NCBI GenBank assembly: GCA_029243025.1 | Contig: JAQWSU010000034.1 | Location: 1-64,000, forward strand | Length of the DNA: 64,000 bases | Direction: 5' to 3' | Source: Pirellulaceae bacterium | Lineage (GTDB): Bacteria; Planctomycetota; Planctomycetia; Pirellulales; Pirellulaceae | Shown here: in pieces, positions 36,859 to 47,300 of the stretch | Position numbering within the stretch: the first letter of the stretch is position 1 | How the letters are laid out: each line of letters starts with the position of its first letter | Made by a program: the position numbers and the translations under genes | The notes under the pieces: generated by a model | Database searches by the model: none | What the model saw: only the letters and a program-made list of their open reading frames with translations | Told to the model about the DNA's origin: nothing

Positions 36859-37051
36859 CGGCTTTCGCTCAGACGTCCATTTCAATCCCCAGAATAGAAA
36901 TACCAATCCGATTCGACACCGCTCTTAGGCGACTAAGTAGCGGTCAACTTCCCAAACCCTTCCTTTGCGATGATTGCAACTCGCACACCGAATCTTCCAT
37001 TACAACTTGGACCCAACTACAATTCACCTTCGGCACGAAATCCTGCTTACC

Positions 37052-38581
37052 ATGCATTCAAATAAGCCACCTGCCAACCTTCTCTCGATCGTATTGACAT
37101 TGCCCTTACTCACCCTTGTCGTCAGCGGGTTACAAGCTGCCGAACTGGCGGGTAATCGTCCGAATATCATCCTGATGTTGTCGGACGACATGGGTTATGG
37201 CCAACCGGGCTTCACAGGTGGCAATCCGGAACTCACCCCCAACATTGACCGGCTTGCATCCCAAGGTCTGCAACTCACACAATTCTACACGCATTCCGTA
37301 TGCGCACCCACTCGCGGAGCTTTGCTGACAGGCCGTTATGCCTTTCGCAACTGGATGGATTGGCGTTCAGAAGATTTCGGCAAGCCTACCTATCTGAATC
37401 GGCTAGGTCTGTCGCTGGCCGTCAATCAGGCGGGAGAAACGACCCGTCGTATTCATGCACTTGATACGAACGAGCGGACAGTCGCGGAAGCATTACAAGA
37501 AGCCGGTTATTTCACTGCACTCATCGGAAAATGGCATTGCGGCGAGTGGTTGAAGGAACACCTTCCGATGCAACAAGGGTTCAATCATCAATACGGTCAT
37601 TATGCCTGGGGTATCGATTACAACAAATTCATGATCCCCCACAATGCGCCGGTGCCTTTTGTCGTCTACGATTGGCACCGAAACGAACAACCGCTGCAGG
37701 AAACCGGCTATTCAACCGATTTAATCGCAGCGGAAACAGAACGTGTAATCGCCCAACAAACGACTCAACAACCGTTTTTCATCTACGTCCCCTTTAACGC
37801 CGTCCATGGACCGATCGATGTTGTCCCTCGACACACGAAGCGTTTCACTGCCCGTGAGGCCGCCTTAAAGTGTTTGGACGAAGCCGTCGGACGAATCGTT
37901 GCCGCTGTTGATCGCCATGGATTCACGGAAAACACTCTCGTTATTTTCACTAACGATAATGGTGGCTTGACCGAAGAAAGCAACCGCCCATTCCGAGGAA
38001 CCAAGAATACAACCTATGAAGGGGGCGTGCGAGTTCCCTGCGTGATGCGTTGGCCCGGCAAGTTCGTAGCGGGGAAAAAACATAATGGAATGATGCACAT
38101 CACTGACTTTTTCCCAACCTTGGTCAATTTAGCGGACGGCAGCTTGCAGCAACCCAATCCAATCGATGGTATCGATATGACTGAGATGCTCGCGCACCAG
38201 ACGCCGAGCCCGCGAACCGAAATCATCTACGAGGTGAGCGGGAGCGTCCGTATGCCGACCTTACGGCAAGGTGATTTCAAATTAATGGGTGATATGCTCT
38301 TTAACATCGTTGCTGATCCCTCGGAACAGACTGACGTCGCTGACCAGCACCCTGAGATGGTTCAACGCATGAAGTTACGGTTAAAAAAGGTCGGCCAAGA
38401 GCGGCCCCCTTTGGGAGACAAACCACTCTTGATGAGTCCATCCCTCCCTTACGTTTACGGGCGGGACGAAAACGACACACCACCCGAATGGTTGATCAAG
38501 CAGGTTAAACAGGTCAGAAGTACACAACCGAAAGAATGGCCTGCGGGTAAGACCCCTTGGCCGCAAGCCCCCCGTAAATAG
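37052..38581 (+). CDS. Sulfatase, type I formylglycine-dependent
   Basis: A 509-residue secreted enzyme, started at 37052 where a signal peptide begins (LLSIVLTLPLLTLVVSGL). Motifs are RPNIILMLSDDMGYGQPG, CAPTRGALLTGR (Cys84; Thr in place of the more usual Ser, still a CxPxR site), GKWHCGEW and VIFTNDNGG. It belongs to a different subgroup from the preceding sulfatase, so the two probably remove sulfate at different positions. The C-terminus is proline- and lysine-rich (WPAGKTPWPQAPRK). Confidence 0.94.
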   Translation: MHSNKPPANLLSIVLTLPLLTLVVSGLQAAELAGNRPNIILMLSDDMGYGQPGFTGGNPELTPNIDRLASQGLQLTQFYTHSVCAPTRGALLTGRYAFRNWMDWRSEDFGKPTYLNRLGLSLAVNQAGETTRRIHALDTNERTVAEALQEAGYFTALIGKWHCGEWLKEHLPMQQGFNHQYGHYAWGIDYNKFMIPHNAPVPFVVYDWHRNEQPLQETGYSTDLIAAETERVIAQQTTQQPFFIYVPFNAVHGPIDVVPRHTKRFTAREAALKCLDEAVGRIVAAVDRHGFTENTLVIFTNDNGGLTEESNRPFRGTKNTTYEGGVRVPCVMRWPGKFVAGKKHNGMMHITDFFPTLVNLADGSLQQPNPIDGIDMTEMLAHQTPSPRTEIIYEVSGSVRMPTLRQGDFKLMGDMLFNIVADPSEQTDVADQHPEMVQRMKLRLKKVGQERPPLGDKPLLMSPSLPYVYGRDENDTPPEWLIKQVKQVRSTQPKEWPAGKTPWPQAPRK

Positions 38582-38784
38582 AGGAGGCCGGCAAAAGCCA
38601 ACTTTTTCTCCGTCGACCTGCGCCGATTGCCCGAGCTCGCAGCGAATGGCAAGCTGCACCCAAGCGACTTTCCTCCAACCGACTTGATCTTTCTGTTGGT
38701 CAAGCTGGATTCGAGCGACCACTATCCGTTAGAATTGGCGGTAGTGAGATCCGTTCGCCAGGAAATCGAAGGGAAGCTGCAATT

Positions 38785-41700
38785 ATGTTTGCGATGATTA
38801 CGTCTCTGCCAACTCATTCACGGGCATTGAAGCTGCTGAGTTATCTGCTGACAACCAACTTGTTATTAATGGCAACTACTGCCTCCGCAAGTTGGCCCAC
38901 GTATCAACACGACCATTCACGTAGCGGATCGACCTCGCAACAGCCGCCCAAATCGCCAAGCGAACGCTGGGTCTACCAATCTCCGTCTCGCCCCGTTCCT
39001 GCATGGGACGAGCCAGCATTATGGGATGGCTGGTCCAAGGTACATGACCTGAAGAATCGGCAACCTTTTGACAAGGCGTTTCACGTTGCCGTTGCGGAGG
39101 GACGTGTCTACTTCGGTTCATCGATCGACGATCAAATCCACTGCGTCGACGCTTCCACGGGGCAACAGCTTTGGACCTTTTTCACCGAGGGTCCGGTCCG
39201 ATTGGCGCCGACGGTTGTGGGGGGCCAATTGTTTGTGGGTAGCGACGACGGATTCGTCTACTGCCTCGATGCGGAAAACGGAAAACTAAACTGGAAGAGT
39301 CGACCCGGGCCCAATGACCGGCGCGTGGTAGGCAACGGACGAGTCATTTCTCCATGGGCGATCCGCACGGGCGTCGTCGTCGTAGACGACACGGTCTATT
39401 GCGGAGCGGGCGTGATCCCCTCCGAAGGTGTTTACGTTGCGGCGTTGAATACGGCCGACGGCAGCGAGCGATGGAAAACGCAGATGTCCGACCTCCCAGC
39501 CCAGGGTTATATGCTCGCATCGAGTAGCCGTTTGTATGTCGTAACTGCCCGGGATACCCCTTTGGTGCTGGATGCAAAAACCGGCAAACGCCTCTTCAAG
39601 GTAAAAGGGGGAACCGGAGGAACTTATGCGTTACTGGCGGGCGACACATTACTGTATGGCCCGAATAAAACGGGTGACGTCAGCATGGTCGGCCAAAACC
39701 AAGACGTGCTGGCATCCTTCCGAGGCAATCACATGATTGTCGCGAGACCTTGGTCCTACCTCCAAAATAACGATAAATTAACGCTTTTGGACCGCGCTAC
39801 CTACGTGAAACTGTATGCCGAACGAGGCAACGTGGCCAAAGAGATACAGGCCGTTACCAAGAAAATGCAGGCTGCCAAGAAGGCTGATAAAACCAGCGAA
39901 GCCGACGCACTTGAAGTAAAACTGGACAACGTCAAATCGAGACAAAAACAGATTGCCCAAGAGCTCAAGGACTGCCTCAAATGGGAGGCAAGCTGTGACT
40001 GCCCTCATGCCTTAATCCTAACCGATGGAGCCGTAATTGCTGGCGGAGATGGCAAAGTCATGGCAGTCGACGCGGAATCTGGCGACGAACTTTGGCGCCG
40101 AGCGATTCCTGGCAAAGCGTACGGTCTCGCTGTGAGTGATGGAAACTTGTTTGTCAGCACCGACGAAGGCGCCATCCATTGCTTTGCCGATATCGATGAT
40201 AACGAACCTGATCCACAATTGCCGACTCGGGTCACCCTGCAATCCTACCCAGGTCCTCGAGTCACCGATGCCGCACAAGGCCCGGTCGAATTCCACGGAC
40301 CATTTACCGAATTCATTTCTCCGACAGCCGCTCGAATCTCCTGGGACTCAACTGAACCGATGACATCGGCGGTAACCTTTGGCGTCGATACGAGTGGCCC
40401 ATCGACACACAGCAAAACGGAGCCCACTCGGTATCACGAACTGGTGGTGGAAGATATTGAACCTAACGTGGTTTATCGCTTCAAGATCGGCGGAACCACC
40501 GCAGCGGGTCGCGAAATTGTCTCCCCCGAATACCGCTTCGATGCCTTCCTGAATTACCTGCCAGTCACCTGCCCAGACCGGCCATCCCCCTACCCCGAAG
40601 ATCAACTTTCGTCTCAATATCGGACCTTGGTGCAACAACTTCTCGATCGATGCGGAGCACGACGGGGCCACGCACTCGTATTGGGAGCGACCGATGGACG
40701 ATTAGCTTACCAGTTGGCCAAACTAAGTGATTTGAAAATCACCATCATTGAGCCAGATTCGACGCGTGTGAGTCAAATCCGAAAACAAATGGCTGCGGCC
40801 GGTCTTTACGGTTCGCGAGTTGCCGTGCACCAACGAGATCTCAATCACCTACCTTACGGTCCCTTCCTGGCCAATCTGATCGTATCCGAGCGTATGCTTG
40901 ACGACGGCAACTGGCCGACGAGTTTCCAAACAAGCTATGATTGCCTCCGACCGGCCGGAGGGACCTTCGCGCTTTACACAAACAGCTCGTCACCTAACAC
41001 CACTCCCCAAGCGCCCGGCTTTGAAACCGTGGCCTGGGAACCCAGCCAACTCGCGGGCGGACCCTTGTGGACGCACCGCCGTGACAAGCTTCCCGGCACG
41101 GGAGAATGGACCCACCAGTACGGCGGAACGGACAACTCCGCCTGCAGTCAGGATGACGTCGTTCAGGGTGAAATGGGCGTGCTTTGGTGGGGTCGCCCTG
41201 GCGCCCGCCCCATGCCCGACCGGGGAAATCGTAACCCACCTCCCGTTTCGGCCAACGGAAGACTTTATATCCAAGGCAATCGCACCTTGTTTGGAGTAGA
41301 CGCTTACAACGGCGCCATTTTATGGGCAAAACAAATCCCCAACATGCGACGTGCCAACATGCCACGTGACGGCTCCAACATGGTCGCCACCGATGACCAT
41401 CTGTACGTGGCGATGGGTGATCGCTGTGTTGCTTTTGATGGACAATCCGGCGATCGTTTGAAAGATTTCTCTGTTCCTGAATCAGAAACGGATCAAGACT
41501 ACCACTGGGGCTACGTTGCTCGACAAGGGAACCAATTAGTAGGTTCAGCCGTTCAGCGAGGCGCCCACTACCTTGGCGACAAGGGGGAATGGTACGACAG
41601 CGGCGAGCAAAAAGACGTCGCCCGAGTAACCAGTGCGAACATCTTCTCAATCGACACCTATACGGGTGACCAACAATGGACATATAGCCAGGGTGTTGTC

Positions 41701-42393
41701 ATCAACTCCACCATCACCATTGCTGACGGTCGCATTTACTTCATTGAAAGCCGCAGCGCTGATGCACGCGACGCGGATTCGGGCAGACTGGTTGATGAAC
41801 TTTCCAAGGACCAATATCTCGTGGCTTTGAATGCCTCCACAGGAAAGCTTGTTTGGGAAATTCCCTACGACTTCAGCAAGTGTCGCTCAGTAACCTATAT
41901 GACACACGGTAACGGGACCCTCCTCGTTACCGGAACCGACAAAAAGAACATCTTCCACACTTACGCCTTCAACTCCGAAGACGGCCAAGAACTGTGGCAA
42001 CACGAAACGAAAGAACTCAAGGGCCATCACACCGGGCACTTGGCGCATCCAACCATCGTTGGAGACCTCGTGTACTTCAACAAACACACCTACGAACTGC
42101 GCACCGGCAAAGTCCTGGGCGTACACAAATTCAACTGGCACGGATGTGGCGTGATGTCCGCTTCCAATCATTCCGTCTTCAGCCGCTACGAATATCATGG
42201 CATGTTGGACCTGAAGACGAACGAACGAACTGAATTCCTGGGCATTCGCAGCGGTTGCTGGCTAAGCCTCATCCCGAGCGGGGGTCTACTCCTGGCACCC
42301 GAAACCAGCGCGGGCTGTTCTTGCGGCCACTCGCTTCAAACGTCCATCGCCTACGTTCCGACCAAACTCATCAAACTTGAGCCCAACGAATGA
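38785..42393 (+). CDS. Exported multidomain protein: PQQ-type propeller, FN3-like, methyltransferase-like, PQQ-type propeller
   Basis: A 1202-residue protein with a signal peptide ending near LLLMATTASA. Residues about 40-330 and 420-480 contain PQQ/BamB-like repeats (CVDASTGQQLWTF, CLDAENGKLNWKS, AVDAESGDELWRR). A charged coiled coil lies at about 340-395 and a fibronectin-III-like segment at about 495-590. Residues about 620-735 form a Rossmann methyltransferase-like unit (ALVLGATDGRLAYQLAK, then ITIIEPDSTRV, with LIVSERML). A second set of propeller repeats fills 760-1200 (GVDAYNGAILWAKQ, ALNASTGKLVWEI). CSCGHS near the end is Cys-rich. Methyl transfer outside the cytoplasm would lack AdoMet, so the domain may be a structural or ligand-binding derivative. 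Function unknown. Confidence 0.87.
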   Translation: MFAMITSLPTHSRALKLLSYLLTTNLLLMATTASASWPTYQHDHSRSGSTSQQPPKSPSERWVYQSPSRPVPAWDEPALWDGWSKVHDLKNRQPFDKAFHVAVAEGRVYFGSSIDDQIHCVDASTGQQLWTFFTEGPVRLAPTVVGGQLFVGSDDGFVYCLDAENGKLNWKSRPGPNDRRVVGNGRVISPWAIRTGVVVVDDTVYCGAGVIPSEGVYVAALNTADGSERWKTQMSDLPAQGYMLASSSRLYVVTARDTPLVLDAKTGKRLFKVKGGTGGTYALLAGDTLLYGPNKTGDVSMVGQNQDVLASFRGNHMIVARPWSYLQNNDKLTLLDRATYVKLYAERGNVAKEIQAVTKKMQAAKKADKTSEADALEVKLDNVKSRQKQIAQELKDCLKWEASCDCPHALILTDGAVIAGGDGKVMAVDAESGDELWRRAIPGKAYGLAVSDGNLFVSTDEGAIHCFADIDDNEPDPQLPTRVTLQSYPGPRVTDAAQGPVEFHGPFTEFISPTAARISWDSTEPMTSAVTFGVDTSGPSTHSKTEPTRYHELVVEDIEPNVVYRFKIGGTTAAGREIVSPEYRFDAFLNYLPVTCPDRPSPYPEDQLSSQYRTLVQQLLDRCGARRGHALVLGATDGRLAYQLAKLSDLKITIIEPDSTRVSQIRKQMAAAGLYGSRVAVHQRDLNHLPYGPFLANLIVSERMLDDGNWPTSFQTSYDCLRPAGGTFALYTNSSSPNTTPQAPGFETVAWEPSQLAGGPLWTHRRDKLPGTGEWTHQYGGTDNSACSQDDVVQGEMGVLWWGRPGARPMPDRGNRNPPPVSANGRLYIQGNRTLFGVDAYNGAILWAKQIPNMRRANMPRDGSNMVATDDHLYVAMGDRCVAFDGQSGDRLKDFSVPESETDQDYHWGYVARQGNQLVGSAVQRGAHYLGDKGEWYDSGEQKDVARVTSANIFSIDTYTGDQQWTYSQGVVINSTITIADGRIYFIESRSADARDADSGRLVDELSKDQYLVALNASTGKLVWEIPYDFSKCRSVTYMTHGNGTLLVTGTDKKNIFHTYAFNSEDGQELWQHETKELKGHHTGHLAHPTIVGDLVYFNKHTYELRTGKVLGVHKFNWHGCGVMSASNHSVFSRYEYHGMLDLKTNERTEFLGIRSGCWLSLIPSGGLLLAPETSAGCSCGHSLQTSIAYVPTKLIKLEPNE

Positions 42394-42568
42394 GGCGACC
42401 ATGCCGCCCGCACGACGAACAATTCTCTCACTCGTGACGCAGCTGATCCAACGGAGCCACGGCCGTTTCCGTGAGCTTTCGTGCAACGACTCCGCATCAT
42501 CCAATCACTAGCAGCAACAGCCAAAAACCACCAACAGACAACCGAAAATTATCGAGGATCTGTTGAGA
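42394..42568. other. Gap downstream of the propeller gene
   Basis: Together with the remnant below this makes an 850-base stretch (42394-43243) without an intact gene. I see no RNA or repeat in this part. Confidence 0.4.
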
Positions 42569-43023
42569 TCAAACCCGAGTCAGCGAAACCCTCCTCGGAA
42601 GGACACCCAAAGAAAACAGTTGCAGGGTCGCCGGCACCATCGCTGCGATACAAAATGCGCGAAGATTGGCCCGGTTGTAGACAATCACAACGGTAAAGCT
42701 GGACACCATCACAATCTGAAAATTGACGATGCAAATCTTGAGCCGATCATTTGGCACCATCAATAAAATCAACGCAGCGACCAGAAACACGAGAACAGCG
42801 ATCGATACACCAAGATAAAGCGGAATCTCTCGCCCCGTTTCGGGATCCCCCTTTGCTCCTCGCGAACTTGTAAAAAACGTCGCTTTTGATAAGCGACGAG
42901 CAACACAATCGCAGCGACCAACATCCCCCCCTCATTGATGATCCGTCCCACACCGACAAGCCTGATATTTCCTGACGAGCGCATCACATTGCCCACGAAT
43001 GCCGTCACCAAGCCAAGCCTCAT
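42569..43023 (-). pseudogene. Remnant of a small membrane protein, frame broken
   Basis: The downstream part (42569 to about 42928, open but without an ATG at its upstream end) encodes a membrane-protein-like C-terminus: GDPETGREIPLYLGVSIAVL, FLVAALILLMVP, FQIVMVSSFTVVIVYNRANL and LRAFCIAAMVPATLQLF. The LRAFCIAAM segment resembles planctomycete membrane proteins I recall. Another frame upstream (42769-43023) encodes a further hydrophobic stretch (MLVAAIVLLVAYQKRRFL). The change of frame falls near homopolymers (G7, T6). A terminator-like hairpin lies inside, so they may instead be two unrelated pieces. No intact gene remains. Confidence 0.35.
42872..42898 (-). terminator. Rho-independent terminator-like hairpin
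   Basis: On the minus strand CGTCGCTT-ATCAA-AAGCGACG is a perfect 8-bp stem with 5-base loop, followed directly by six T. It is the best intrinsic terminator structure in the window. The nearest upstream minus-strand gene is the enoyl-CoA hydratase, about 345 bases away. Confidence 0.6.
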
Positions 43024-43243
43024 TACGTCATCGACTCAGCGTCTTCCATTTGGAGCAGCAGGTTGGAGCTCAGACTTACCTGGCATGCCATCATCCGTCA
43101 TCTGTGTTACCTTTTTTCATCCGGCGATCTTGATTGCCATCCATCAGCCAGGACACCTAAACTAATCTATTGGTTGGCGAATTTCAGCACGCAACCATCG
43201 TGGTGAAACTCTCGATTTTTCTATTCCGCCACCAACGTTGAAA

Positions 43244-44080
43244 TCATTTACCAGTAAATCGGGGCTCTCGCTTTTCCAAAAAATGAGCGACACCTTCTTT
43301 GAAGTCATGACAGCTAAAGCTTCTCACCATCAAATCATTCGCACTATCAATGGCCTCATCCAGCGACTGAAAAAGAGCTTCGTAAACCTGTTGCTTCATC
43401 ATCCGCAGCGACCGTGGGGAAACCTTTGTCGCAAGATGAATCGCATACTGCCGCACTTCATCCATGAGAGATTCCGCCGAGATCACGCGATTCACCAGAC
43501 CTATCCGAAGCGCTTCATCTGCATCGATCATCCTTGTCGAATAAAGCAGATCAAGTGCGTTACTGATTCCGATCAAGCGAGGCAATATCCAACTGACTCC
43601 GTGCTCAGCAATTAACCCCCGCTGGGCGAAAGCCGTTCCGAAACTCGCTTGATCGGAGGCAAAACGCACATCGCAATACAGCGGCAAAATGAAACCTAAT
43701 CCCACCGATGGTCCATTAATCGCGGCAATCACCGGTTTCGAGATAGCCGGAAAGTAACTGTAAGTGCGTTGAAAATCGACTGACGCCTGCGAACTTCGCC
43801 GAGCCGGCAACAGCTTTTCCCGAACTTCGACCAGACTTGCGGTGGCCCAGTCGATTCCCGCAATCCAGGAAAGGGCCTCCAAATCGGCTCCCGCACAAAA
43901 CCCGCGCCCCGCTCCGGTAAGGACAATCACCCTTACCTCATCATCCCCTTCAGCCTGTTTCATCGCGTGAAAAAGTTCATCTTCTAGCTCACGCGTCAAG
44001 GCATTGAGTCGATCAGGCCGATTCAGCGTAATCGTGGCGACTCGCTCGTCAACGTCGTATAGTAGCGACTCGAATTCCAT
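43244..44080 (-). CDS. Enoyl-CoA hydratase/isomerase family protein
   Basis: A 278-residue crotonase-fold enzyme acting on acyl-CoA thioesters in the cytoplasm. The start at 44080 follows GGGGAG; an upstream ATG at 44125 is less likely. Oxyanion-hole and CoA motifs are visible: TGAGRGFCAGADL and INGPSVGLGFILPLYCDVRF, then SFGTAFAQRGLIAEHGVSWI with the Glu used in hydration. The C-terminal helix HDFKEGVAHFLEKREPRF is the usual trimer interface. Hydratase versus isomerase or other crotonase reaction cannot be decided. Probably links to the acyl-CoA synthetase earlier in the window only by theme. Confidence 0.92.
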   Translation of the reverse strand: MEFESLLYDVDERVATITLNRPDRLNALTRELEDELFHAMKQAEGDDEVRVIVLTGAGRGFCAGADLEALSWIAGIDWATASLVEVREKLLPARRSSQASVDFQRTYSYFPAISKPVIAAINGPSVGLGFILPLYCDVRFASDQASFGTAFAQRGLIAEHGVSWILPRLIGISNALDLLYSTRMIDADEALRIGLVNRVISAESLMDEVRQYAIHLATKVSPRSLRMMKQQVYEALFQSLDEAIDSANDLMVRSFSCHDFKEGVAHFLEKREPRFTGK

Positions 44081-44265
44081 CAGACTCTCCCCTTTATGGA
44101 TGCTCACCCGTCGCCATGCGGGCAACTCCGCATGATCGCGAAAACGTCATCCTAGCGATGCACCGCCGGTCTTGCCATTGCAGGAGCCAACTTGCCAACT
44201 GGATCGACAAATTTTGGCGTCGCCCCAACATTTCTGCTAGAATATGCGCCAATTCATCCCTCTTT

Positions 44266-44311
44266 TTTCTCGCTCGGTGACACAATGATTTCTCGCTCGG
44301 TGACACAATGA
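44266..44311 (+). repeat. 23-bp perfect tandem duplication covering a start codon
   Basis: Two identical 23-bp copies (44266-44288 and 44289-44311), each holding CGCTCGGTGACACAATGA. The second ATG (44308) starts the DUF1592 gene. The first ATG (44285) opens an eight-codon ORF, MISRSVTQ, whose TGA overlaps the gene's ATG as ATGA. Confidence 0.9.
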
Positions 44312-47300
44312 AATTCATTAGGTTTGCCCTGCCGATCGTAATCAGCGCAATTCTGCTCGCATCAACTGCACAAGCCGATCCGAGCGCCGAATTTCAAGCG
44401 TTGCAGCAAAGCTACCAGGCTACCATTCGGCCATTGCTCTCGACCTACTGCAACGACTGCCACTCCACCGAGGCCAAGGAAGGCGAACTCGATCTCCAAC
44501 GATTCACAACGTTAGACGCGATTCGCGAAGATGCTTCCGTTTGGCAACGGGTCCGCACCATGCTTTCCAACGGTGAGATGCCGCCCGCTGACAGCGAACC
44601 CTTACCACCCGAGCAACGCAAACAACTGCAGCTTTGGGTCAACACTTATCTTCAGGCAGAGGCTTTTGCGAACGCCGGAGACCCGGGCCCAGTAGTCCTT
44701 CGGCGCCTTAACAATGCCGAATACACCTACACGATTCGCGATATCACGGGCTTGAACGCTCTGTCTCCCACTCGCGAGTTCCCGGTCGATGGCGCCGCTG
44801 GGGAAGGCTTTACAAACACGGGAATTTCGTTGTCGATGTCACCCTCGATGCTACAAAAGTATTTAGCGAGCGCCAAAGAAATTACCAATCACCTCGTACT
44901 GTTACCAGATGGAATTGCCTTTTCACCGCACCAATCCAGGCGAGACCGCACCGATCATTTGATCGGACAGATTCAATCGTTTTATCGCAAGTATACGGAT
45001 CACGAAGGAGGCTCACAGGTCGACCTCCATGGCATTAAATTTGCGACAAACCAGGGCGGGCGACTTCCGTTAAGTCGCTATCTGTCGGCCACCCTGGAGG
45101 AACGGGATGCTCTGACAAGTGGATCCACTTCGATCAAACAAATCGCGTCAGAGCGTGATCTAAGCGATAAATATCTAGGCCTGCTTTGGGACAAACTGCA
45201 GAGTGAGATCGACCAGCGAGAAGATCCACTCATGTACAACTTACAACAACAGTGGAAAGCTACCCAAAGCCCCGAACTACTGCTCGCCCGGATTACGGCT
45301 TGGCAACAAGCACTTTGGTCTTTCAACGCCATCGGGCATTTCGGCCGCGAAGATGGTCCATCCTCATGGATGGAGCCCCGCACCCCCATAACATTCAAAC
45401 AGATCGTCAACTGGCAATTACCTGACGTGGGGGATCGCGACCACGTTACCTTTTATTTGATTACCGGACATGCGGGTGATGGAGTCGCGGAAGACGTCGT
45501 CGTTTGGAAGAAACCACGCTTGGTCGCCGAAGGTCAACCGACCCTAGCGCTTTCCGATCTCCAGGGTGCCGAGCAAAGAATTCATGATACTCGGCAAGCC
45601 ATGCTGGGAAAGATAGACTTCTATCTCGCCGCAGTCACCCAGATTATTTTAGAGAAAAGTACCGCGAACACAGCTGCACAAGCTTTCCGAATTGACCCAC
45701 TCTTGCTCAACAACTGGCTCGATTACCTGCGCGCGGGAGGTGGACCTGTCACCGTACAAGGTCACTTTACCGAGCAAACGCTCTCTGTAGCAAACTACGA
45801 CTTCATCAATGGATGGGGTTCGAACGCGACGCCCTCGATCGTCGCGAATTCCTCGGATCAAGCGGTGAAAATCCCAGGTGACGCCAAGCCGCATGCCATG
45901 CTGGCCCATCCATCACCAACCAATTTTGCCGCCGTTGGCTGGCAGAGCCCTATCGACGCCCATCTAACAATCGAGGCCATCGCAAATGACGCTCACAACG
46001 CTGCCGGTAACGGTATCGAAGTAGCGGTGCAACATCGCACCAGTGCCTTCTCCGGTTTGCTCTGGAAAGCCATTTTACCGGAAGGCGGATCGGGCAAAAT
46101 GGTCCCACACACCTTGCGAATTCGAAAGGGGGAACTAATTTCATTCCTCGTCGGCCCCCACGAAGGGAACCACGGCTACGACCTAACACAGTTCAATCTG
46201 ATTATCCGAGAACCGACCGGCCAAAAACGAGTTTGGAACCTAGCCGCAGACGTGTCAGCCAATCTCACAGAAAGCAATCCTCGCAACGACAACTATGGAC
46301 ACGAAGCCGTCTGGCATTTTTTCCAAGGTCCCGTCGAAGAACACTTCAGCGCAATTCCCACCACCGCGGTAGTTCCAGACAAATCATTACTAAGCCAGTG
46401 GCAAAACGCATTGACGCCTACACAACAAACCCAGCTGGCAAGTAAGATTCGCAAGTTGGCCCTCGGTGCTCCCCCGGTTGAAGCCGACAGCCCCAACGCC
46501 AGGCTGTATCGACAATTGCAAAGCTTTCCTATTCCGATGGACCATCCCAAAGTTGCCAGCTCAGGCTCAACCGATGCACGTTTTGGCCATCCGCCTGCCA
46601 GTGAATCCATGAGTCCCTCCGACTTGGTCGTGAAAGCCCCAAGCATCACCGAATTCCGCGTTCCGGCCCAGCTTGCCAAGAACCGAAACTTGGTGACCGA
46701 AGTTGTACTTGATCCAACACACGGCCGGGAGGGCAGCGTTCAAGTCAAAGTAACGCAGGAAAAGCCCGGCAGTATCGACGCATGGCCTGATGTTTCCTTG
46801 ATCTTGACCGAAGGAAGCGACACCCACAAACGAATTCAAAAGGGATACGCACATTTCCGCGAACTCTTCCCGGCTGCCTTGTGCTATGCAAGAATTGTTC
46901 CTGTGGACGAGGTCGTTACACTTGCCTTATTCCACCGGGAAGATACCCCGTTGAAAACCTTGATACTGAAGGACCAGGAAGCGGCAACTCTCGACCGACT
47001 TTGGAACCAATTATTATTCGTCAGTCAAGAACCCTTCCAGTTGGCCGTGGCGTTCGAACAGATTTCGGAATTCGCCACGCAAGATCGGCCAGATTTAGTG
47101 AAAGCATTTCGCCCCACCGCGCAGAAAATCCGCGAACGTGTTGAAGCTTTCGAACAACAACTTGTAGCGACCGAGCCCGTTCATCTCGAATCCGTCATTG
47201 AATTGGCGAACCAAGCTTGGCGGCGCCCCCTCTCGCAAAAAGAACGACAGCAGCTTCGCGACTTCTACCGAACGCTACGTAACGAACAATTCAATCATCC

